From: Vandiemenella viatica | Taxonomy: Eukaryota > Arthropoda > Insecta > Orthoptera > Morabidae | Direction: 5' to 3' | Assembly: GCA_031002005.1 (NCBI GenBank) | Contig: CM061920.1 | Span: forward strand, 47,594,610-47,658,609 | DNA: 64,000 nt | Shown: positions 33,216 to 45,125 of the stretch, in pieces | Position numbering within the stretch: position 1 is the first letter of the stretch | Layout: every line of letters begins with the position of its first letter | Translations under genes and position numbers: made by a program | The notes under the pieces: model-generated | Seen by the model: only the letters and a program-made list of their open reading frames with translations | Databases searched by the model: none | Told to the model about the DNA's origin: nothing

Positions 33216-34691
33216 AAAAAAAATAAAGGGGCTAGTGAAGATAATATTACTACAGATATCTTAAAGATAGCCGGATGTGACATTGTACCTTATCTTGAAA
33301 TATTATTTAAATTGAGTCTAGACACTTGCTTACCACAGGACCGGAAAAGTGCAATAGTAGTACTGGTACATAAGGGAGGGGTGAGAAATAGAGTTGAGAA
33401 TTACAGGCCAATCAGTTTGACATCAGTGGTAGGTAAATTAATGGAAAGATTGATATGCAACCACATGAGAAATATATGTGAGGAACATAAGTGGTTTTCA
33501 AGCAGGCAACATGGTTTGAGGCAAGGATATTCATGCGAATCTCAGTTGGTGGGATATATGCAAGATATTTCAGATGAAATGGACAAGGGAGGCCAAATTG
33601 ATAGTGTAGCACTAGATCTGTCTAAGGTGTTTGACAGAGTAAGCCATAAAATGGTAGTAAATAAGGTAAAAACCATTGGAGTGGATAAGGAAGTCATTTG
33701 CTGGGTAGAAGAATTTTTAAAAGGTAGAAAACAGAAAGTTAGGGTAGGAAATGTAGTACCGGTATCAAAAGAAGTGGAAGTAAAAATGGGTGTGCCACAG
33801 GGTAGCATATTGGGACCATTACTATTCATTATTCTAATGAATATTTGTGTTGATTGTTTACTACCTGAAATTAGATTGTTTGCAGATGACATAATGATGT
33901 ATAAAAGAATCAGAACGATAGAGGATTGTAAACAGTTGCAAGGTGATCTGGACATGATATCTATTTGGGTTGGTAAACATGGGATGAAGATAAATGCAAA
34001 GAAGAGTCAGCTAATTAGATACACAAATAAAAAACAAAAGTTTAATTATCAATATAAGGTGGGGAAAGAATTGCTTGCTGAAGACTTGAAATGTAAATAT
34101 CTTGGAATTACTTTTGATAACAAACTTAACTGGGCAGGACACATAGGACAGGTGGTAGGAAAAGTTTTCAAAGTTCTGCACTTGGAGAGAGTGATGAGGG
34201 GATGTACGAGAGAAGTAAAGGAATTGGGTTACAAAACTTTGGTCAGACCGTTGCTCGAATATGGTAGTGTAGTATGGGACCCTCATTTTACGTATCAAAT
34301 ACAGGAGTTGGAGAGGGTGCAAAAAAGGGCTGCTAGATTTGTTTCTGGAAATTATCGCAGAATGCAATCAGTGAGGGATACGATAAAAGAGCTGGAATGG
34401 GATTCATTGCAAGACAGGAGGAGAATGAGGAGGGTCATGGGAGTGTACAGGGCATATAGTGGTGATGAGGCATGGAAAGATATTGCAATAGGTATGAAAA
34501 GTAGTGCTTGGAAGGGAAAAGATGATCATGACCACAAGCTGGCACTCTATTTCAGGCACAAGGGTGTGGGAAGATTCTCTTTTCTAGGTAAGGGTGTTAG
34601 GGATTGGAATGAGTTACCAAGAGAAATGATGAATAATTTACCGAAAACTTTGAAAGAATTTAAAGATAAAATTTGTAGAGGGCAAATGTAG
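33216..34691 (+). pseudogene. CR1-type reverse transcriptase, longest open copy in the window
   Basis: The frame is open from 33216 to the stop at 34689-34691, about 490 codons, and lacks the N-terminal endonuclease. Visible RT blocks are NYRPISLTS, DLSKVFDRV (the usual Ala is Val), GVPQGSILGPLLF and the catalytic FADDIMMYK with its Asp pair at 33885-33890. These are followed by the thumb and C-terminal domain (KCKYLGITFDNKLNWAGH, RPLLEYGSVVWDPHF, RVQKRAARF). The enzyme copies its RNA into nicked chromosomal DNA. This is the least decayed LINE RT here and probably the youngest copy. It cannot be autonomous because the 5' half is missing. Confidence 0.88.
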
Positions 34692-34788
34692 GTAGGTGCA
34701 GGATAGGGGGAAGATGGGTGTGTAGGGAAATTGCCACCGGAGCCTGTGCTCCATTGCAATTAAATTACATTAATTTAAAAAAAAGTAA
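34692..34788 (+). repeat. CR1-type LINE 3' UTR and AT-rich tail
   Basis: Shared 3' end including CCACCGGAGCCTGTGCTCCA and an ATTAAATTA-type terminal repeat. The same end recurs at 24362, 39961, 44880 and 50010, which defines the family's 3' terminus. Confidence 0.8.
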
Positions 34789-35562
34789 ACAAATTTTTAA
34801 ACTTATTAGAAATACATGAACCACAAGTAATAATAGGAGTAAGTTAATAGAAGAGGTACCAGATAGTTAGCTTTTTTGTGATAGTTACACAGCGTATCAC
34901 AAAGATAGAGGAGCAATTGGTGGAGTTTTCATACTAGTTAGCAAAAACTACCACAGTTCCCTGGTGTTCATAGATCAAGACCATGAGTTACTAGGAGTAG
35001 ATATCTGGGGTAATAAAAAAGAAAAAAACCAGGGTGTTGGCTGCTTACAGCAGTGGAAGATGAAGATAAGGCTATTGCGGAGAAATTAAATTCATACTCA
35101 GATTTCAGAGGTGAGAATAGAATGGTCATTATTGGTGGGGATTTAAATTTACCAGGTGCAAAGTGGGTAGGAAATCAGATTAATAACACAAGGGAACAGA
35201 GATTTGAAAATACCTTAATAAAGGAAAGAGGATTTACACAAGTGGTAGAGCAGAACACTTGGGGACAAAATATTTTGGATATATTCCTAATAAAGCCCAA
35301 TGATAACCATGTGGGGTGTCAAGTAACCAATGGAATAGGTGATCATGAAGCAGTTCTGATGGATATTAGAGAATTCGGTGAACCCGCAGCAAAAATTGAT
35401 GGGGAAAATAGGTACAATTTTAAAAAGTCACAAACTTTGAAACTGGAAGGAATCAAGGTGGGAAGAGTTCGAGGAGATAATAAGAAAGGGGGAGGTAAAA
35501 TTTATTGCAAAACAGAAAATAATATGAAGTAGAGAACCTGTTTGCTATAACATGGAGGTGAG
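34789..35562 (+). pseudogene. CR1-type LINE endonuclease region (copy A)
   Basis: Carries the apurinic-type endonuclease. An early part covers HEPQVIIG and RGAIGGVFILVSK in broken frames. The open frame 35053-35532 contains VIIGGDLNLPGAKWVG (metal-binding D-x-N block), NILDIFL and GIGDHEAV (the catalytic SDH block as GDH). This enzyme nicks target DNA to start reverse transcription. The frame ends in lysine-rich sequence just before the LTR-type insertion at 35563. Confidence 0.75.
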
Positions 35563-38073
35563 TGTAAGGTACCCTTCGCTCTATTTTCGAGATTCCTTTA
35601 AAATCCGGCAAGGTTTGAGGTTAACATCAGTACACGATACTATAGTTAAAAGCGAGATAACAACACTGCAAGTACAGTAAAGTAAACAAACAGCACATAG
35701 CCAACGTAAATAAACCATATATTGCAATAAATCAAGGATATTTCAGCAGGAAATAGGTTATTCCATATAAAAGTGAACTTTCACTATCAGATCCTAATAT
35801 TGGTTAGGGAGATATTCTGAACAGATTTAAAAGAAGTAAATGTTAAATAACAGTAAATATAGTGCCTAAACAAACTTTTTATCATAATTACTAAACATTA
35901 TTCCAGAGGTAAATAGTTAATTTCAATATAAATCAAATCTAACCCTAAATTTTGCCATAGACCAGATTTTGGTATTTCTGAAGAGATTTTAATACAGTAA
36001 AGGTTGTAAAAAGCTAATAGAAACCAGGCCTAGACCGACAATAACCATAACTTCACAGTAAAATATAGTTCTGAGGAGATTTTAAAGAAATAAATATGAT
36101 TACTGGATAGTAGACTGAAGCAGTATGAAAATAACACATTGTGATGTAATTTGACCATTTAAAAGTTCCAAAAGTAAATGTAGTAATGCATGAGACAGTT
36201 TAGAAGGATAATTGACAAGTTTCTAATAGTTTCTAACCACCTAATAATAAGAAGAAGTAGTTTTGAAGAAATTTGATAGCTCATTTTCATAAGCAATTTA
36301 CATAAACGATTTTAGGCCTTTTAAGTAATTTCAAGACTTAAAAAGTAGATGAAAATATAGTAAATAATCTTCTCTTTCAGTTTTAATAGGTTCCAAGTAG
36401 TTTTAATCCGGAAAATATGAAATATCAGTAAAAACAGGAAGCCGGTATATAGACGAAATTATCAAGCCTTTCAACAGTAATTCCAATAAAGTTAAACCAT
36501 TTTAAAAGCGCTAAGAACAGTTAAAAGCTAGTAAATACACGTAATTAATTTTCTATAACCATTAAAAGACATTTTACTAACCTGTTGTTTGTTAATCCAA
36601 TTTCGAAATAACTTGCCAGAGGCACCGTACATATAAGATGCTTTTACACTGAGTTTAAACACTGTCACACGATGCAAAGTAAATAATAAATTAAAGCAGT
36701 CCGAAAGAGAATTAAATTCAACTAAATCTGGTAGTTTACAGCCGTTTAAGCATTTTTAAATGTTATCTGAAAGTATAAAATAGGTCACTCAACTTTAACA
36801 TTTTCTTATTCAAAAGCCTACTTTGATTCCGGTTTAAAAAGTAGTTTTCCTTAAAGATCCACTCTTCTAGGTTCACATACCTTAATTTCAGGTCATTTAA
36901 CGCAGTAGAACCGAAGTTAGAGAATTTTCTAATTCACTCAAAAATAGCACATGTGGAAAAAACAGAACAATTTTATTGTGTCCAAGATATCACACCCACG
37001 AAGATGGGATAACTTTTAAAACACGAATTTTAATACAGACTACACATTAGTAATTTTTCCGGTTTAATAGTTAACATACCTTCAGAGTTATACATAAAAT
37101 TACATAAATAATAAAAATGGCGGATTTGAGAAATCTGTTTATTGTACGGTAATAACTTAATCAGTTCCTGACCGATTTAAATAAAATTTACATTTTTGAG
37201 AGGCTAAAATCAGGGCCAACATTTTGATCATAATGTCATGTTTGTAATTGATGGCGTTTAAAAATTTCCAAAATTTTTGGCTGTGTTGCAATACCGGGAT
37301 TATTTCAAATTTGTCGTGACGTCAGACCGAAAATTAAAGTTAAAAATAAATTAAAATTTTGCCTCACCACACTACACACGTAAACTCCCATAACTCGTGC
37401 TATTTCCAGATTTTAAATTGAACACCTTGGAGGGAAGTTATAAAATTAAATGTAAGTGAATGTTTGAGAAAGCGGAAGAGCACTGCCGGAGTGCAGCGTC
37501 CTTGAAGGACTCCTATATAAGTGAGCCAGGGCGTGGTAGCGAGGCCGGTGCAGTTTAGTACATTATCTAACTTGGAGGAGGAAGCACGCTCATCGCGAGT
37601 GCGAAATCTCGGGGCGCGCGCGGAAGCTTTTGTTAGGGGAAGTCCTACATAATGGCCGATCGGCGCCATCTTCAAAATTTTTCCTGAACATTCAGACTAA
37701 CAGTTTTCGGCATGTGTAAATAGAAGATGTAAAGTTCCTTGGGGTTAGTGCGGTCTTGCTCTGTTTCATGATTTGTGATCTTCGGTTGATGATTTTTCTC
37801 CGATTGCCATAGCTAACTGTGACTTTTGTAACTTATGTGAAAATTATCAAGAATATAATCCAGTTATTCAACTTTAGACTTTCATTTCTACAATAGTACC
37901 TTTCTTACAGGAGGTTAATCTGTAAGTGGCGACTGTGGTCATTTTAACAGTTAGCAACCTACATGGTTTAACACGGTAATAGAACTTTTCAGAACTTTGA
38001 CAACTTCTGGAAGACTTCAAGTTCAGGTGCTGAAGCCGATACCCAACCCCATATGGCGCTTTGACCCCTGACA
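35563..38073 (+). mobile_element. Solo-LTR-like insertion, 2511 bp, TSD TGAG
   Basis: Begins TGTAAGG and ends CCCCTGACA, flanked on both sides by TGAG (35559-35562 and 38074-38077). LINE copy A reads across the insertion when the duplication is removed (compare 53500-53545). The right-hand part (ATATGGCGC near the end, GTGGCGAC upstream) resembles the insertions at 47829-49359 and 56827-58370, so the three probably form one family. A TATATAA (37514-37520) precedes a CAGT start-like site at 37551, and GC content peaks there, as in an LTR promoter. No coding frame is supported. At 2.5 kb it is longer than its relatives and may itself contain an insertion. Confidence 0.75.
37514..37554 (+). promoter_or_regulatory. 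Probable LTR core promoter
   Basis: TATATAA at 37514 lies 37 bases before CAGT at 37551, in a GC-rich block within the 2.5-kb LTR-like insertion. The spacing is slightly longer than usual for TATA to initiator. Confidence 0.4.
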
Positions 38074-39970
38074 TGAGGAGGTTAAATAGGTCCATAACAA
38101 GAGAACATAACAGAGTTGAAAGACATCAGGGTAGTAGGAAATATTTAAAACAATTAAACAAGGACTTAATAATGGCTAAGAAGGTGGCTTAAGATGGATT
38201 TATGAAGAGAATTGTCAGTGCAGGGGAGCTATTGACTGATTCATCTAGAAATTACTATTACTATATAAAAAAACTGAGAGGATGGGTGGGTGTTGAGATG
38301 CTTTTAGATAAGGATGGACGAGAGGTTTCAGAGGGTTTGAAAAAGGCAGAGATTTTAAGTAACTGATTTAGTGAGGGCATTAGGGACAATGAATCAGAAA
38401 CTGGAGGTTCTGAATTGGATAACGAACTTAAGAAAACAATTAGAAATGAGCAGATCATAAAATTTGAAATTCATCCTGAGGATATCATGAAGGAACTAAG
38501 AAAGCTGAAAAAACATAAAGGGTCTGGTGTAGATAATTTTATTACAGATATCATAAAGATAGCAGGATTTGACATTGTACCTTTTCTTGAAAAGTTATTT
38601 AAGTTGAGTCTTGATACTTGCTGCTTAGCAGAGGATTGGAACAGTTTGATGGTAGTGCTGGTACATAAAGTAGTGTTGAGAAATACAGACCAATTAGCTT
38701 GACATCAGTGGTAGAAGAGATTTATATGTAACCACATCAGAAATATATATGAGGTGCATAAGTGGTTTTCAAGTAGGCAACATGACTTTAGGAAAGGATA
38801 TTCATGTGAATTTCAGTTGGTGGGATATATGCAATATATTTCAGATATAATGGACAAGGGAGGTCAAATTGATAAAGTAACACTAGATCTTTCAAAGGCT
38901 TTTGACAGAGTGAACCATAAAATGGTGGTAAATAAGTTAAAATCTATTGGAATGGATCAGGAAGCGATTTGCTGAATAGAAGAATTTTTCAATGGTAGGA
39001 AATAGAAAGTTAGGGTAGGAAATGCAGTGTCAAAAGAATTTGAAGTAAAAATGGGAGTGTCATAGGGTAGAATATTTGGACTAATGCTATTTATTATTTT
39101 AATGAATAAATGTGTTGATTATTTAGTATCAATAATTAGATTGTTTGCAGATGACATAATGCTATATAAAAGACTCAAAACAGTTGAGGATTGTAAACAG
39201 TTGCAGGGTGATCTGGATAGGATATCTACTTGGGAAGGTAAACATGGGATGAAGATAAATGCAAAGAAGTGTCAGCTTATTATATACACAAATAAGACAA
39301 TAAAGGTTGATTATGCCTATAGGTTGAGGAAAGATTTGCTTATTGAAGACTTGAAATGTAAATATCTTGGCATTACATTTGATAAAAAGCTTAACTGGGC
39401 AGAACACTTTGGACAGGTATTAGGAAAAGGTTTCAAAATTCTGCATTTGTTGGAGAGAGTGATGAGGGGATGTACGAAAGAAGGAAAGGAATTTGGTTAC
39501 AAAACTTTGGGAAGACCATTGTTCTAATATGGTAGTTTAATATGGGACCCATATTTCGACTATCAAATACAGGAGTTGGAGAAGGTGCAAATAAGGGCTG
39601 CTAGATTTGTTTCTGGGAAATATCACTGAATGCAATCAGTAACAGATATGATAAAAGAGCTGGAATGGGACTCATTATAAGATAGAAGGAGGGTAAAAAG
39701 AATGATAGGAGTGTACAAGTCGTATATTGGTAATGAGGTATGGAAAGATATTGGTGTAATAATTGAAAGTAATGCATGGAAGGGAAAAGATGACCATGAT
39801 CACAAGCTGGCATTCGATTTCAGGCACAAGGGTTGAGGTAAGGGGTCAGGGATTGGAATAAGTTACCAAGAGAAATGATTTATAATTTCTCCAAAAGCCT
39901 TGAAAGAATTTAACGTTATAATTTGTAAAGGGAACGTGTAGGTGGATGCAGAAAAGGGGGAAGATGGGTG
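38074..39970 (+). pseudogene. CR1-type LINE reverse transcriptase of copy A, broken
   Basis: Parallel to 33216-34691 but with many stops. Linker and first RT blocks are at 38415-38702 (KKHKGSGVDNFITD), then DLSKAFDRVNHK at 38880-38920, FADDIMLYKR at 39140-39175 and C-terminal blocks to about 39930. It retains the canonical Ala in AFDRV, unlike copy B. Frames change around 38700, 38975, 39060 and 39530, so it is inactive. It follows the LTR-type insertion directly. Confidence 0.8.
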
Positions 39971-40032
39971 TTTAGTGAAATTGCCATGGGAGCATGTGCT
40001 CCATTGGAGTTTACTTAAATATTATTTATTAT

Positions 40033-41997
40033 TGCCTTCCTCTTACATGGTGTGCACTGGTTAAAAAAATTATTAAGTTATTTTATCAATCAAAGATAAT
40101 ATTTCCTTTAAGAGGATGGTTACCCTTAAGATAAAGGGAGCCCTGGAGGCCGAGGTGGGGCAGTCATTGGAAAGCACTTGTGGTGATAGGTTACATGTGG
40201 CATACAGCCGATTTGGAGCAATATGTATTGGACAGGCAACCAGTGAGATCAGAGATGCAGCCATCTTTATTTATTTTCAACCAATAGTGTAGTAGTGGAC
40301 ATGCTCTAAATCTAACTGACTTTGATACACTTAGCGGTTCTCGGGAGTTGGTTACAGATTACATCACAGTTCATACCTGCATTCAGAGAAGTATCAATGC
40401 TGGTGATTTGTCACCATTATGTTGTGAAATTTTAAGAATACATTGTTTTAATATTTTCTTGATGGTCCATGGTGAACTTTATTTAAACCAACCTTCACAC
40501 ACTGAGGTTATCAGTATGTTGGCGACCAATTAACAATCTATCATTAGGCCACATTAGCAGTGAAAGCTCAGGATCATCTGTTATGTACTAATCTCATCAT
40601 AAAGCTTTCTCCTGACAACATGTGAAAAATAATTCAAAGTGTTTAAGACTATTAATTTAAAAAGAAATAGTTGAAAGAAAATCTATAAACACATATTAAT
40701 AATACTTGCAAGTGTGAGGAATATGAGACTTATCTGAGATGGAGGCCCAGGTGGTGACTGTTGTCCAGAACATGTTGGTAGGCCAGTTCCAACCTCCAGG
40801 AAGTATCAGGAAGTTCTGTGATGGGTCTGACTGTGAAACATTTATTGATGTCAGGAGAATTGTGATAGCTGCCGTGTGCAGCAGCAGGCTGGTCTAGATT
40901 TTGTCTGTGACCATTGTGATGGATAACTGTTTTGTAGTGAGGCTACTATGGCAAAGGAGGCAGGTGAGCTGGTGTATGAGATGGGATATGGTACAGGTGG
41001 CATGGTCTATAATGGCATAGTTTTTGCCAGTGTTAAGTATACAATATGTTTCGGTGAGTGGATGAATACTGTACAATTTTCATTGAAGCCAGTTACAAGG
41101 GAAGGGGCCAGTGAGGGTTGGAACATTGGTATTTGTTCAAAAATATAATTTTTAGGTTAGATGGCCTCCTGGCTTTGATGTAAGGTGATAAGGATAGAAG
41201 GTAAAATGCAATGCATTTCACAAAAAAATATTATGAAGTTATAGCCACAATAAACAATCTGGTTCAGGAAATACAGCCCAGCAGAAACTGGTTGACGAAG
41301 AAAGATATCATTTGGATAGTAGAATAATCACCACTTACCACAGTGGAAGAAAAGGACTGTGTTGAAACACTTACATGCACCTACATACATTAAGCTTTGG
41401 AATTTTTGAATCATGTATTCAACAAGATATCTGTATGACAGTGGCTGTAAAATGCCCATGGCCGTCAGTGTGTGCACATCTGGCTGCATCTAGTGTCTCA
41501 CGTCGGGCAAGAATAAGGCTAGCAGCTGAAATATTGCATCTCTTGTGTTTGTCTTTTTTTGTGTTAGTCATTCCTGACCACTATTATCTTTGGCAAGTGT
41601 TTGGTCTTATTTCCCTATCTTTCATTTTATTTTATATAAAGTGTAAATAATTAAGGATAGGGAAAATAACCTATCACTTACTATAGTTGAGGGCTGCTGG
41701 GCTGTGATGAATACACAAAACGTGAAATGAACACAGTTGTTCAATATTTAATTTTATAACTTTATTCCTGTAGAAAGAAGTAGGCCATTTGGCAAGAGAG
41801 GTGTATGTACACTGATGGTGGCTGACCTTGGAGATCAGTATGGTTTTTGCATAGGTGATGCGGCTGGCGGTATAAAGTAATGTGAAGTGAACTATTTATA
41901 ATTCTAGGAAAAAGTGTATATGTCAAGGCGGAACATGAAAGTAGATATTCATACAAGCTTAATGTGGTGAATGTTACGGTTATTTTCATTATCTATA
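40033..41997. other. Stretch without supported genes
   Basis: A short frame near 40740-40895 (EAQVVTVVQNMLVG, then KFCDGSDCETFIDV) looks coding-like and may be transposon debris, but I cannot assign it. The remainder is AT-rich. Confidence 0.4.
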
Positions 41998-41999
41998 TA

Positions 42000-43300
42000 C
42001 TGGTTGTTTCTAAGTGAATATTGGGGTTTTAACACTTTGTAGTATTGATTATAAACAATGTTAAATTATAATTAATACATGAAATGAAATAGCAACTCAA
42101 ACAGTTCTTTTTGTTGGACCTGTGTGCATGTGCATACAAAAACTGCGACTCTTGAAAAGAAAGTTTTTTGAGTTCTGCAGTTTGCAATGACCGAATCTGT
42201 AGTTACTGTGCAACGTGCATTCTGGATTTAGTTCAGATGTGATCCCCCAAGTGATAATAACATCCATAGATGGTATCATCAGTTTGAAAATACCAGGTGC
42301 CTTTGCATAGGGAAGAGTTTGGAATGTCCAAGGGTTGGTGAAGTGTGTGTTGAGCGAGTGAGAGAGTATTTCATTCATAGCCTGAAGAAATCAGTTTGGA
42401 AGACTAGTTGCGAATTAGCAATTCCGGTGATGACTGTTTAGAAAGTTTTATGGAAATGCTTACAACTACATCCTTATCGTTTCCAGTTGTTACAGGCTGT
42501 AAATACTACAGACCATGATTTATGTGCCAACTTTGCACACAAAATATCATTGCATGACGATGAAGATTTTCTGGATCATGTTGCTTTCAGTGATGAATCG
42601 ATATTTCACCTCAGTGGATATGTGAACACCAAACATGTCTGCATCTGGGGCTCAGAAAATCCTCATGAGATCATACAATTGCAATGAGACTCCCCAAAAC
42701 TGAATATTTTTTGTGCCATTTCTCTTTGAAAAAATTGTGGGTCTTTTTTCTTTGGAGAAAGAACTGTAACTGTTACTTCCTACCTTGATGCTCTACAACT
42801 ATGTCTATTTCCTCAATTGGTAGAAGATGAACCAAATAAATTCATTTTGCAGGAAGATGGTGTAATGCCTCACTGGAATAATGACGTTCTCGATTGGTTG
42901 AACGTGACTATAACTGATCAATGGATTGGCCGTAAAGGGCACAAAGACAGAGCTTGTTCCACATGGCCTCCATGCTCTCCCGATCTTGCGCCATGTGATT
43001 TATACCTGTGGGGGTTCATAAATGATCGAGTGTATGTGCCTCCTCTACCAGCTGATGTACCTGACCTAAGAAACAGGATTGAGGCAGCTGTTGCAACAAT
43101 TACACCACAAACATTAATCAATGTTTAGGAAGAAATAGGCTAACAACTTGATATGTGACAAGAGTTGCTCACATTGAACACTTGTAAGCTTGTAAGTATA
43201 ACTGAGTTGCTCTTTCATTTCATGTATTAATCATAATTTTAAGTTTTATGTAATAACTACTACAAAGCATTAAAACCCAGATATTCATTTAGAAACACCC
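42000..43300 (+). mobile_element. Mariner-type DNA transposon with long TIRs
   Basis: TA flanks at 41998-41999 and 43301-43302. Inverted ends begin CTGGTTGTTTCTAAGTGAAT on the left and GGGTGTTTCTAAATGAAT on the right, and resemblance continues for about 100 bp to TTAATACATGAAATGAAA, longer than common mariner ends. The interior holds a broken plus-strand transposase. Confidence 0.85.
42190..43128 (+). pseudogene. Mariner/IS630-type transposase, multiply broken
   Basis: The N-terminal part is readable from about 42205 (QRAFWI, a helix-turn-helix type segment) with stops. The frame 42487-42687 contains the first catalytic block (VAFSDESIFHLSG). The frame 42817-43128 contains the second (FILQEDGVMPHW) and the third (CSPDLAPCDLYLWGFINDRV). 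The third acidic residue is Asp, 46 residues after the second, which is a mariner-like rather than Tc1-like arrangement. WIGRKG lies between them, as is usual for this insect group. Stops near 42685 and 42730 and frame changes make it inactive. Confidence 0.85.
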
Positions 43301-43302
43301 TA

Positions 43303-43931
43303 TATATTTATACCTGGGTAACAAAAGCATTGATATATATCTGCAGTTATAATGTTAACTGAGTTTTTGTAATGTGGACGAGAGAGATAGCAAATATGTT
43401 TGTGAGGATATGTATATGTTTTTTATTTCACTTTTTATCACCTTTTCCAGTGACATTATCTTTCTGATTCTATTCTTTTTCTCACGTCAGGATCTGATGT
43501 GCTTTGTCTCCAATTGTCAATAGTAAATACTGTTCATTCATATGGCATTGTATAAACTATGCACTCTCATCAGACTTGTGATGTGCACTGTTTTCCTCTC
43601 ATATCACTCAGGAGTCACCAAAAATGCTGTGTAATTATGTCCTTTAATGCATCCAACTTTGGTAAGCAATAACTTACATTACCTACCCTTATTTATTTCA
43701 AAATTACTTTAACGAATTTTCCTTTTTATCATCTTCTTCTTCTTCTCGTGTCATTGACAGGATCAAATATGTGGTAATGTAGAAGCTGTACACACTGTCA
43801 TCATGGTACAAAGTTTGCCCAGAGGCAACTCGCCTTCTGTTACTGGGGGACGCTAGACATAACAAAATATAATGCTGCACATGGAAGCACCTTTTTATCA
43901 TCATCATAATTAATAATCATTTTATAATAAA
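43303..43931. other. Stretch between mariner-type element and Helitron
   Basis: AT-rich with a CTT microsatellite near 43733-43745. Nothing assigned. Confidence 0.45.
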
Positions 43932-44164
43932 CTAGCTAACCCGGTACGCATTGCCGTGGCTCAGTAGTTATAGTAAATTCGATCAATGTTATACTAAACT
44001 TCCTAATGTAGTCAATTTAATATTCACTAATAAAGATAAAATTCAAAAGTAATTGGTAAAGAGTTTTGGAATGTTGAAATTAAGACAAATGAACATAATT
44101 TTTTTAATTTACATTTCATAACAAATTACTTAATTGAAAATATAAGAAAATTGATATTTATAAA

Positions 44165-45125
44165 AAATAAATAAGTAATGTTGTAACGATCTAATGAGCT
44201 TGCCCACAACATCACATGTGTTGGTGAGCAAACAGGCAATAATGAGTAGGTCGGGTAGTAATGGGTTTAATTATTTCTAGATTGCAGGTTTGATTCCTTA
44301 CTTTGTCCTCCAAACTTATAGAGACAGTATTATTCTACGTGTGCTTCCTTATTTGTACAAAATCATTACCTTGAAGTGGTGATGGTGGGCTTAACATTAT
44401 AACTTTAAATACATTACAATGTCAAAAATAGCATTACTTACAACACAAGTGACTTTGGAGAGGGTGAAAAAAAGGACTGCTAGATTTGTTTCTGGAAATT
44501 ATTGCAGAATGCATTCAGTGACGGATATGATAAAGGAGCTGGAATGGGATTCATTACAAGACAGGAGGAGGAAGAGGAGGGTCATGGGAGTCTACAGGGC
44601 ATATACTGGCGATGAGGAATGGAAAGATATTGGAGTAGGTATGAAAAGTAGTGCATGGAAGGGGAAAGGTGACCATGACTAGAAGCTGTCACTCAATTTC
44701 AGGCACAAAGGTGTGGGAAAATTCTCTTTTTTAAGTAAGGGTGTCAGGGATTGGAATGAGTTACCAAGAGAAATGATGAATAATTTACTGAAAACGTTGA
44801 AAGAATTTAAAGATAAAATTTGTAGAGGTCAAATGTAGGTGGGTGCAGGATTGGAGGAAGATGAGGTTGTAGGGAAATTGCCACTGGAGCCTATGCTCCA
44901 TTGCAATTAAATTAAATAAAAAATAAAATAAAAAATAACGTCCAAAATACACAATTCCACGTGTATGCAATGTCCAAAATGACACCAAAAATCATCATCC
45001 TGTCATGGTAGCCATGCAACGATTTAATGTGCTTACCCACCACTTTACATGTGTTGGAAGGCGATAGCAGGTATGGTTGGTGGGTAATAATTGGGTTTGA
45101 TTGTTTCTAGATTGCAGGTTTCTAC
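44165..45125. repeat. Imperfect direct repeats within the Helitron
   Basis: About 125 bp at 44180-44300 (AACGATCTAATGAGCTTGCC ... TTTCTAGATTGCAGGTTT) recurs at 45015-45125 (AACGATTTAATGTGCTTACC ... TTTCTAGATTGCAGGTTT). The LINE tail lies between them, so the pair was originally closer together. Confidence 0.6.
44446..44935 (+). pseudogene. CR1-type LINE 3' fragment
   Basis: Short RT C-terminus (RVKKRTARFVSGNY, then MIKELEWDSLQDRRR, frame 44419-44682) followed by the family 3' UTR and an A/T-rich tail ending in AAATAAAATAAAAAATAA. A TAG interrupts near 44680. 5'-truncated insertion nested in the Helitron. Confidence 0.8.

Larger units (their letters stand above)
33215..34788 (+). mobile_element. 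CR1-type LINE copy B, 5'-truncated, nested in copy A
   Basis: It starts inside the ORF2 linker and ends with the family 3' UTR and an AT-rich tail (TTAAATTACATTAATTTAAA). It lies within the endonuclease start of copy A, which resumes at 34789 (AGTAAACAAATTTTT). The 5' junction shows microhomology, since GCTGAAAAAA occurs both in copy A at the break and at the equivalent linker position of the family. A short A6G direct repeat may be the target duplication. Both are usual for target-primed reverse transcription. Confidence 0.7.
31941..40032 (+). mobile_element. CR1-type LINE copy A, interrupted by two younger insertions
   Basis: One plus-strand LINE can be followed as ORF1 (31941 to about 32940), ORF2 endonuclease start (33150-33214), endonuclease (34789-35562), linker and RT (38074-39930) and 3' UTR (to about 40032). 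It is interrupted by a 5'-truncated copy of the same family (33215-34788) and by an LTR-type insertion with TGAG duplications (35563-38073). ORF1 with a PHD-type zinc finger plus an SGNH/esterase-like domain is established for CR1-group LINEs. All reading frames are broken. Confidence 0.75.

Noticed and set aside
33312..33314. Start codon of the 459-residue RT frame at 33312
   Set aside because: The codon is TTG within RT sequence, and the frame is open upstream to 33216; it is a truncated LINE, not a start.
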